This document shows, piece after piece, positions 58,000 through 64,000 of a stretch of 64,000 nucleotides of DNA. The stretch's first letter is position 1. Every line of letters begins with the position of its first letter. The translations under genes and the position numbers were made by a program. The notes under the pieces are model-generated. The model saw only the letters and a list, made by a program, of their open reading frames with translations, was not told the origin of the DNA and made no database searches. The stretch covers positions 1 to 64,000 of the forward strand of contig JAOABC010000003.1 in the NCBI GenBank assembly GCA_026418535.1, read 5' to 3'. The stretch is from Hydrogenothermaceae bacterium (lineage in GTDB: Bacteria > Aquificota > Aquificia > Aquificales > Hydrogenothermaceae).

Positions 58000-59151
58000 T
58001 TAAGTTACTCCTTGTAGATTGTTTATCAATATCTCTTGGGCTCTTTTAACCCCTTTACCAAGCTCCACTTTATAGCCCATTTTGTGTAGAATTATCTCTA
58101 TAGCTGATATAACCTCTATCATATCAAGGTAGTCAAAGTATCCCATATGGGCTATCCGGATTATCTTCCCTTTAAGATGGTCTTGCCCTCCAGCCACTCT
58201 CACACCTATCTTCTGAAGCTCTTTCCTAAATAGGTCCGCATCTATTCCTTCCGGAGTAAACACACCTGTTGCTGAATTTGAAGGACTCTCTGAAAGTAGT
58301 CTCAAACCAAGCTCCTTCATGGCTTCTCTGGTCATCTGAGCTAATATCTCATGTCTCTTCTCAAGATTTTCTAAACCTTCATCTAAAATCATCTTTAAGC
58401 TTTCGCTTAAAGCTACGATTAGGTTTATAGCAGGAGTGTAGGCTGTCTGTCCCTTTGCCTGTTTTTTACTCTCAGCCTTTACTGAAAAGTAGTATTTTGG
58501 AAGATCACTCTTATCCAATCTCCTCTGGGCTTTTTCACTGTAATACAGAACAGATAAGCCTGGAGGTAGCATGAGAGCCTTCTGGCTTCCGGTTATAAGT
58601 AGGTCTATCCCTATCTCTTCTGGAAAGACCCTGTAGACACCTACAGAAGTTATACCATCCACTATAAGTAGGCAGTCTTCCAAACTGTTAGACATTTCAG
58701 CTAAGAACTTCAAGTCGTGGAGAGTTGTTGTAGATGTTTCTGAGTGCTGAACCAGTATCCCTTTAGTATCTGGATTATCAGTCAGTATCTCCTTTACTCT
58801 CTCCTTATCGTAAGTTTTACCCCACTCTATCTGGTAATCTATAACATCAAGTCCGTAGCTTAGTCCAAGGTCTCTCCATCTCTCACCAAACTTACCTGCG
58901 TTTATAACTAATACTCTATCTCCTCTACTTAAGAAGTTTACTATACAGGCTTCCATAGCACCTGTTCCAGAGGATGCAAACGTCAGCACATCCCTGGAAG
59001 TGTTCAAAAGTTTCTGGAGGTTTTTCCTTGTTTGTAGGAATATGTTCGTGAATTCAGGAGTTCGGTGGTGTATTATCTGCTGACCTAAGGCTCTTATGAC
59101 CTGGGGTGGGAGAGGAACTGGTCCAGGGGTGAAGAGTCTTTCCTTTACCAA
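58000..59151 (-). CDS. Class V aminotransferase (serine-glyoxylate/alanine-glyoxylate type)
   Basis: A 383-residue PLP enzyme. N-terminus LFTPGPVPLPPQVIRAL, SSGTGAMEA, IVDGITSVGVY and the PLP lysine in GSQKALMLPPGLS. This subgroup has also been labelled 'soluble hydrogenase 42 kDa subunit' in older annotations; aminotransferase is right. It probably exchanges amino groups between serine or alanine and glyoxylate or pyruvate. One base precedes the pspA-like start, so the two are coupled. Confidence 0.88.
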   Translation of the reverse strand: MVKERLFTPGPVPLPPQVIRALGQQIIHHRTPEFTNIFLQTRKNLQKLLNTSRDVLTFASSGTGAMEACIVNFLSRGDRVLVINAGKFGERWRDLGLSYGLDVIDYQIEWGKTYDKERVKEILTDNPDTKGILVQHSETSTTTLHDLKFLAEMSNSLEDCLLIVDGITSVGVYRVFPEEIGIDLLITGSQKALMLPPGLSVLYYSEKAQRRLDKSDLPKYYFSVKAESKKQAKGQTAYTPAINLIVALSESLKMILDEGLENLEKRHEILAQMTREAMKELGLRLLSESPSNSATGVFTPEGIDADLFRKELQKIGVRVAGGQDHLKGKIIRIAHMGYFDYLDMIEVISAIEIILHKMGYKVELGKGVKRAQEILINNLQGVT

Positions 59152-59196
59152 ACTAAGACCTCCAAGAATAATTTAAAGGAATATTTTACCACAAGA

Positions 59197-59223
59197 TAAA
59201 AAGGGCTGGCATAGATGCCAGCC
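59197..59223 (-). terminator. Strong terminator downstream of the O-methyltransferase
   Basis: Minus strand GGCTGGCA, loop TCTA, TGCCAGCC, then CTTTTTATC: eight GC-rich pairs plus T tract. It separates the O-methyltransferase from the aminotransferase operon. The 227-base gap 59152-59378 also holds a TTGGACA palindrome. Confidence 0.85.
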
Positions 59224-59352
59224 AGAGTCGGGAGGAGGTAGGTTAAAGCTACTAATGAAGATTAGCAGCAGGGTTGTATCTAATGTATGCAACTTTAATG
59301 CCATATCAATATAATGTAAAAAAATACTACTAAGAGAGAAGGTTGTGCCATA

Positions 59353-59371
59353 TTGGACAGTATATGTCCAA
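59353..59371. repeat. TTGGACA inverted repeat
   Basis: TTGGACA, spacer GTATA, TGTCCAA, a perfect 7-bp dyad with operator-like form, seven bases beyond the O-methyltransferase stop. Its target promoter is not obvious. Confidence 0.5.
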
Positions 59372-59378
59372 AAACAGA

Positions 59379-60008
59379 CTACAGCTTAATACTTAGAAGG
59401 ACGCCATCCCTGATGGGGACTATCTGAGATACAAATTTTCCACTGCCAAACATGTATTGGTTAAACTCTTTTATAACCGTGGTTTTCTTATCTGGATAAT
59501 CTTTTAATACCTCTCCTCTCCAAAGAACGTTATCTGCTAATACCAGAGAGCCTTCAGACAGATTGTTCTCGATTATCTTTATAGCATCCAAGTATCTAAC
59601 CTTTTCAAGGTCTAAAAATAGGATGTCTATTCCTCCGTACTCCTTAGCTATTTCTACCGCATCCCCTACCCGGAACTCAGCTCTATCCTCCAGTCCGACC
59701 CTCTTGAAGTACTCCTTAGCTTTGGAGATATTCCTATCCTGGAAGTCTGTTAATACCACCTTTCCACTCTCCATCCCTTTGGCGAACCAGTAAGCTGAGT
59801 ATCCGTATCCTGAGCCCATCTCCACAACCAACTTAGGTTTTTTTAACTTTGCCATCAGATATAGGAACACTCCTACCTGCCTTCCTACTATGGGAAAGTT
59901 AACTTTTTCTCCATAATCCTCCATCTCCCTTAACACATTCTCGTCAAATATCTGAAGTCTGGTTAACTCCTCGATATACCTCTCTACATCAGGATTTGTT
60001 ATAAACAT
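59379..60008 (-). CDS. SAM-dependent O-methyltransferase (family 3 type)
   Basis: A 209-residue Rossmann methyltransferase. VVEMGSGYGYSAYWFA is motif I, IDILFLDLEKVRYLD the metal/substrate strand, and LVLADNVLWRGEV is typical of the catechol/caffeoyl-CoA O-methyltransferase family. The Asp-Asn pair for metal is present. Substrate unknown. It begins at an ATG with GGAGAT upstream. Confidence 0.85.
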   Translation of the reverse strand: MFITNPDVERYIEELTRLQIFDENVLREMEDYGEKVNFPIVGRQVGVFLYLMAKLKKPKLVVEMGSGYGYSAYWFAKGMESGKVVLTDFQDRNISKAKEYFKRVGLEDRAEFRVGDAVEIAKEYGGIDILFLDLEKVRYLDAIKIIENNLSEGSLVLADNVLWRGEVLKDYPDKKTTVIKEFNQYMFGSGKFVSQIVPIRDGVLLSIKL

Positions 60009-60093
60009 GGTATCTCCTTTAGCGGAACTTTTTGGAATATTTTAGATGAGTCTGATAAAATGATGCCATGATTTAAAAGAGAAGGACTAGGTT

Positions 60094-60726
60094 ATGTTAG
60101 AGCTTTTTATGGTCTTCCTGGGAGGACTGTTAGGTTCGTATCACTGTATCGGGATGTGTGGCTTAATACCGTCTATAATCCAGCACAGAGGTTTCTGGAT
60201 TAGTAGCATCCTGTACAATACAGGAAGGATTTTCACATACTCTTTTTTAGGTTTTATAGCTGGATTGGCTGGTATGTACTTCCACTCAGTGGAGTTTAGA
60301 TACTTCCAGACGGGACTCTCTCTAGTTTTAGGTATACTTATAGTTCTATTTGGGCTGCAGGTTATGGGAAACATAAAGGAGAAGGGTATACCTTTATTAG
60401 ACCCTATATTCAACACAATCTCTGATTTTTTAAACATATTCCGGAGTTCTCCTTTTTTCTTAGGTATGTTTAACGGATTCCTACCATGTCCTCTTGTGTA
60501 TGCCTTCCTTATAAAGGCTGTCCTGGATAAAGACCTTATAAAGGGTATGATCACGATGTTAGTGTTTGGTATTGGAACTTTCCCGGCTATGCTCTTTTCC
60601 GCCAAGTTAGCAAATCTCATATCCCCCTACAGAAGGAAAAACATCACTAAACTTGCCGGAGTAATCATAATTTTATTTGGTATATTAACAGTGTTAAGGG
60701 CTTTTGGTATTGGCCATCATCACTGA
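60094..60726 (+). CDS. TauE/SafE-type (DsbD_2-like) membrane protein
   Basis: A 210-residue protein with six predicted helices. HCIGMCG (17-23) and GFLPCPLVY are conserved in the DsbD_2/'sulfite exporter' family, which is tied to cytochrome oxidase maturation and metal handling. H17, C18 and C22 with the later Cys may bind copper, and the C-terminus is His-rich (GHHH). The exact role is uncertain. A ribosome site for the next gene follows 15 bases on. Confidence 0.82.
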   Translation: MLELFMVFLGGLLGSYHCIGMCGLIPSIIQHRGFWISSILYNTGRIFTYSFLGFIAGLAGMYFHSVEFRYFQTGLSLVLGILIVLFGLQVMGNIKEKGIPLLDPIFNTISDFLNIFRSSPFFLGMFNGFLPCPLVYAFLIKAVLDKDLIKGMITMLVFGIGTFPAMLFSAKLANLISPYRRKNITKLAGVIIILFGILTVLRAFGIGHHH

Positions 60727-60740
60727 AGGAGGAGAGGAAG

Positions 60741-62132
60741 ATGATAGTCCAATCTTTTGGAGGAGTAGAGGGTGTTACAGGTTCTTGCCATCTTGTGAAG
60801 GTAGGTAAACTGAATATTCTTATAGACTGTGGTATGTTTCAGGGATTAGACGAGGATAAGAACTACGAGGGTTTTGGATTTGACCCGGCAATAGTGGACT
60901 ACCTGATCCTTACCCATTCCCACATAGACCACGCTGGGAGGATACCACTTCTGGTGAAGAGTGGCTTTAGAGGAAAGATAATCTCCACAAAACCAACCTA
61001 TTACATAGCAAGGATAATGCTTTTAGATGCTGCAAACATCATGGCTGAGGAGTATAAAACCCAGCTAAAGAAGGCCATTAGGAGAGGTAGACCTCAGGAG
61101 GTCAAGCCTCCCCTTTACGATGAAAACGACGTATTTTACGCTATGGAGTTTTTTAAAGCTTTTCTCGACTATGATGAACCATACGCATTATCTAATGATG
61201 TAAAGGTGATACTACGAAATGCAGGGCATATACTAGGGTCCGCCTATGCGGAGATGGTTGTAAATTTAGACGGTAGAGAGAAGAGGATTATCTTCTCCGG
61301 GGATGTAGGTCCACAGGAGAAGCTTGTCATAAAGTCTATAGACTACCCAGAAGATGGAAATGTGGTTTTTATAGAGTCCACTTATGGAAACAGAGATCAC
61401 AGACTTCTGGAGGAGTCTATCCAGGAGTTCAAAAAAGCTATAGTGGAAAGTTTTAAAGATGAGGGAAACGTCGTTATTCCCACATTTGCTCTAGAGAGAA
61501 CTCAGGAGATTCTCTACATACTCCGGATGATGTATGATAAAGGAGAACTACCAAAGTGTAAGATCTTTTTAGATAGCCCTTTAGCTATATCTGCTACTAA
61601 GATATTCATGCAGTTCCCTCAAGAGCTAAGCGGTGATGTTTTAAGGATAATAAATCAGGGGCATAACCCTTTCCTATTTCCAGATGTACACTTTACTCAG
61701 TCTATAGAGGAGTCAAGAAAGATAAACGAGATAGAGAGTGGGGCTATCATTCTTGCTGGTAGTGGCATGTGTAACGGTGGGAGGATAAAGCACCATCTAA
61801 AACACAATCTATGGAGAGAGAACAGCTCTGTTATATTCGTAGGATATCAGGCTGTTGGAACACTCGGAAGACAGATAGTTGACGGTGCAAAGAAGGTAAA
61901 GATATACGGGGAAGAGGTTGCGGTAAAGGCAAAGATATACACTATAAACGGCTTCTCTGCCCATGCAGACCAATCTGGACTCCTAAGCTTTCTCTCATCA
62001 AATAGATCTCTCCAGTCTGTATATCTCATACATGGAGAGATAGAGATAATGAAGGAGTTTAAAGAGAAGATAAAAGAGAAGTTGAATCTAAATCCCCATA
62101 TCGTAGAGAAAGGGGAGTGTATATACTTGTAA
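60741..62132 (+). CDS. MBL-fold beta-CASP RNA-processing hydrolase
   Basis: A 463-residue metallo-beta-lactamase protein of the CPSF73/Ysh1-like bacterial group. HSHIDHAG (about 60-67) binds zinc, FSGDVGP and GSGMCNGGRIKHHLKHNL belong to the beta-CASP part, and GFSAHADQ is the RMMBL motif near the end. Likely an RNase with endo and 5'-exo activity. GGAGG lies before the ATG. Confidence 0.9.
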   Translation: MIVQSFGGVEGVTGSCHLVKVGKLNILIDCGMFQGLDEDKNYEGFGFDPAIVDYLILTHSHIDHAGRIPLLVKSGFRGKIISTKPTYYIARIMLLDAANIMAEEYKTQLKKAIRRGRPQEVKPPLYDENDVFYAMEFFKAFLDYDEPYALSNDVKVILRNAGHILGSAYAEMVVNLDGREKRIIFSGDVGPQEKLVIKSIDYPEDGNVVFIESTYGNRDHRLLEESIQEFKKAIVESFKDEGNVVIPTFALERTQEILYILRMMYDKGELPKCKIFLDSPLAISATKIFMQFPQELSGDVLRIINQGHNPFLFPDVHFTQSIEESRKINEIESGAIILAGSGMCNGGRIKHHLKHNLWRENSSVIFVGYQAVGTLGRQIVDGAKKVKIYGEEVAVKAKIYTINGFSAHADQSGLLSFLSSNRSLQSVYLIHGEIEIMKEFKEKIKEKLNLNPHIVEKGECIYL

Positions 62133-62141
62133 CTGAGTAAA

Positions 62142-62159
62142 GGAGGGGGGTAACCCTCC
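62142..62159 (-). terminator. Terminator between convergent genes (mainly for pepA)
   Basis: GGAGGG, loop, CCCTCC between the two stop codons. On the minus strand it is followed by TTTAC, a short T tract downstream of pepA. Confidence 0.6.
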
Positions 62160-62172
62160 GCAGAGTACACTG

Positions 62173-63666
62173 TTATCTACTTCTCTTAAGTAGGAAGTTA
62201 ACTATAGTCCTGACAGGTATACCAGTAGCACCTTTAGGATGGTAATACCAGCCGGATGTGTGGTGAGATGGACCCGCTATATCTATATGAACCCACGGAA
62301 TCCTAGGATCTACGAAGTCCTCGAGGAAAAGTCCGGCTGTTATAGCACCTCCATACCTAGTTGTTCCAACGTTGTAAAGGTCAGCATGGGGTGCCTTTAT
62401 CTGCTCTCTTAGTTTGTCGTTGAATGGAAGTTGCCACATCCACTCTCCAGTATTCTGAGATATTGATAGTATCTCGTTTATGAGCCTCTGGTTGTTTCCC
62501 ATCACTCCTGCCGTGAACTCTCCTAACGCTACCACACACGCTCCTGTAAGGGTAGCCATGTCTATTATAGCATCCGGTTTTAACTCACTTGCATAGCAGA
62601 GAGCATCCGCAAGAGTGAGCCTACCTTCAGCATCTGTGTTTCCTATCTCTATGGTCTTTCCATTTTTAGCCTTCAGTATATCGTCTGGTCTATAAGCTTT
62701 ACCACTGGGCATGTTCTCTGCAGCTGCTACTATACCGTGGACCATAACGTCCGGTTTTAACTCTCCTATAGCCTTGAGTATACCTAAGACAGCACAAGCT
62801 CCAGATTTATCGATCTTCATCCATCTCATAAAGTCACCTGTTTTTATGTTAAGACCACCACTATCAAACATCAAACCTTTACCTACTATCGCATACTCAC
62901 CTTTTGGATGTCTAGGACGATATGTGATGTGAATAAACCTTGGTGGGTTTTCACTACCTTTTGCAACTGCAAGGTAGGCTCCCATTCCCATCTCTTCAAT
63001 CTGCTTCTCATCGTACACCTTTATCTCAAATCCGTATTTATTAGCCAAATCTTCAGCTATCTTAGCAAACTCAACAGTGTTTATAACATTTGCAGGTTCG
63101 TTTACTAAATCTCTCGTAAAGTTTTGAGCTTCAGCTAGTATTGTAGCTACTTTTACAGCTTCTTTCACAGATGTCTTGTCCTTAAGGTTCAGGTTTATCT
63201 CTAATACCTCTACTTCTTCCTTCTCCTTCTTTGAGAGGTACTTATCGAAAGAGTAATTTCCCAATATGGCACCTTCTGTAACTGAAGAAGCTACATCTTC
63301 CGGAGATAATTTTTCAAAGGTTAAGTTTATATCCATCATTATCTTGGAGAGCTTGTTTTCTTTTGACTTTCTAACTGTGTAAGCAGAGACTCTTCTAAAA
63401 GTATCTTTGTCTACCTTTTTGCTTTCTCCGAGACCTGTAAGGATCACAAAGCCTGCCTTTAGTTTTCCTCCTGTTGGGACTACCAAAAACTTACCCTCTT
63501 CCGGGGTAAACTTCAAAGACTTTTTAAAAGTAGATATCAAACCTCCCAGAATCTCGTCTATCTTTCTGATATTTTCTCTTAATACTTTTTCCTCTTTAGA
63601 TACAAAGAAAACTATAGCATCAACCTTTGCAGTTTCAAGCTTCTTAGACACCACTTCTACCTTCAT
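62173..63666 (-). CDS. pepA: Leucyl aminopeptidase (M17)
   Basis: A 497-residue cytosolic aminopeptidase. The C-terminal catalytic domain shows the two-metal motifs VGKGLMFDSGGLNIKTG (Lys, Asp), MKIDKSGA and the signature NTDAEGRLTLADAL. The N-terminal domain (about 1-165) is typical. PepA also binds DNA in E. coli. Start ATG at 63666. Single gene with its own terminator. Confidence 0.93.
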   Translation of the reverse strand: MKVEVVSKKLETAKVDAIVFFVSKEEKVLRENIRKIDEILGGLISTFKKSLKFTPEEGKFLVVPTGGKLKAGFVILTGLGESKKVDKDTFRRVSAYTVRKSKENKLSKIMMDINLTFEKLSPEDVASSVTEGAILGNYSFDKYLSKKEKEEVEVLEINLNLKDKTSVKEAVKVATILAEAQNFTRDLVNEPANVINTVEFAKIAEDLANKYGFEIKVYDEKQIEEMGMGAYLAVAKGSENPPRFIHITYRPRHPKGEYAIVGKGLMFDSGGLNIKTGDFMRWMKIDKSGACAVLGILKAIGELKPDVMVHGIVAAAENMPSGKAYRPDDILKAKNGKTIEIGNTDAEGRLTLADALCYASELKPDAIIDMATLTGACVVALGEFTAGVMGNNQRLINEILSISQNTGEWMWQLPFNDKLREQIKAPHADLYNVGTTRYGGAITAGLFLEDFVDPRIPWVHIDIAGPSHHTSGWYYHPKGATGIPVRTIVNFLLKRSR

Positions 63667-63714
63667 GGTCTAAACTCCTTGTGTAGTTTTAGAACTATTA
63701 TATCAAAAATAAAA

Positions 63715-63735
63715 AAGCCCCCTTTTAGGGGGCTT
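63715..63735 (-). terminator. Terminator after the superoxide reductase-like gene
   Basis: AAGCCCCC, loop TAAAA, GGGGGCTT, then TTTTTATTTTTG on the minus strand: eight pairs and a long T tract, 28 bases after the stop. Confidence 0.9.
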
Positions 63736-63763
63736 GATCTATCTATAACTTTTAAAAGTTACT

Positions 63764-64000
63764 CTAAACGTTGGCTTCTGAAGGTGTTAGCACCTCTACC
63801 TCTACTGTTTCACTCTGCCACAGACCGTGTTTTGTGCAGTAGCTCATAGCGTTCAGTTTTAGCTTATCTTTTGTTGGAACAATGTAGAAATCTACCTCAG
63901 CTTGGTTTGGCTTGTTTCCAAGAGATCCTGGTGTAAAGGTGGCCTGTCCTAGTAGAGTATCGCCATCCCAGAGTTGAACATAAGCTATATAGTGGTCGAA
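63764..64000 (-). CDS. Superoxide reductase-like protein (neelaredoxin/desulfoferrodoxin), partial
   Basis: The last 78 residues of a gene that begins beyond the window. HYIAYVQLWDGD matches the H-Y-I-x-W/Y-I-x-L strand and SYCTKHGLW holds the C-x2-H iron ligands of the SOR catalytic centre. Such proteins reduce superoxide to peroxide in anaerobes and microaerophiles. The last 14 residues (SETVEVEVLTPSEANV) extend past the usual end. SoxYZ-like beta proteins are a weaker alternative. Confidence 0.72.
   Translation of the reverse strand, partial: FDHYIAYVQLWDGDTLLGQATFTPGSLGNKPNQAEVDFYIVPTKDKLKLNAMSYCTKHGLWQSETVEVEVLTPSEANV

Noticed and set aside
59236-59340. Small minus-strand frames of 18 and 43 codons in the gap after the O-methyltransferase
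   Set aside because: No ribosome site, unusual composition, and the longer one reads through the terminator hairpin.

Overview
The window looks like chromosomal DNA of a thermophilic, chemolithoautotrophic bacterium of the Aquificota, most likely of the low-GC Hydrogenothermaceae type (Sulfurihydrogenibium/Persephonella-like). This is an inference from gene content and style: a complete NiFe-hydrogenase maturation operon, a DhnA-type class I aldolase, a ferredoxin:thioredoxin reductase catalytic subunit, a fumarate-reductase-type Fe-S subunit, a PspA-like phosphatase next to a class V aminotransferase, a PriA without helicase motifs, and short overlapping operons with frequent TTG/GTG starts. 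No structural hydrogenase, rRNA, CRISPR array, phage or intact insertion sequence was seen.

Layout. 1-1140: decayed DNA methyltransferase (mod-like). 1.2-7.5 kb: apbE, rlmB-fmt-obgE-semiSWEET, rpmB, glcD, and a coiled-coil lipoprotein. 7.7-12 kb: Fe-S subunit, AI-2E-type permease with a tiny membrane protein, UDP-sugar decarboxylase, DhnA aldolase, HIT hydrolase. 12.1-14.9 kb: a PhnD-like periplasmic binding protein overlapping a Cache/PAS/GGDEF diguanylate cyclase, behind a promoter with a 13-bp direct repeat. 14.9-24.6 kb: hemH, priA, hslV, NlpC/P60, the operon nadK-ispF-DUF1858-recG, and glcF-rubredoxin. 24.6-27.6 kb: a row of dyads, speD, a GGDEF remnant, ftrB and hemN. 27.6-34.1 kb: envelope genes (FetB-like permease, waaA, yicC, deacetylase, glycosyltransferase, msbA-like). 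34.1-43.3 kb: an alternative sigma factor, a broken coiled-coil gene, hypBCDEA-protease-hypF and an M16 peptidase. 43.3-48.1 kb: tRNA-Arg(CCT) followed by a decayed nucleotide-sugar island (rmlA, lhgO, rmlC, SDR epimerase, rmlD). 48.1-64 kb: mscS, coaE, cupredoxin lipoprotein, MFS, rsuA, HU, a broken mutS, chaN, slyD, hisZ, pspA, aminotransferase, O-methyltransferase, a TauE/SafE-type protein, beta-CASP hydrolase, pepA and a partial superoxide reductase.

The strongest theme is localized gene decay. mutS carries a missing N-terminus, an in-frame amber codon and a frameshift. The rml island and the mod gene carry small indels, many of them in mononucleotide runs. rsuA begins at an AUA codon. 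One economical hypothesis is loss of mismatch repair followed by run-length frameshifts in dispensable genes. Assembly error in homopolymers is the main alternative, though most neighbouring housekeeping genes are intact.

Other points of interest are a PriA whose Walker A and DEEH motifs are gone, an FrdB-like subunit with an extra cysteine that should turn the usual [3Fe-4S] centre into [4Fe-4S], and the two-gene PhnD/diguanylate cyclase sensor.
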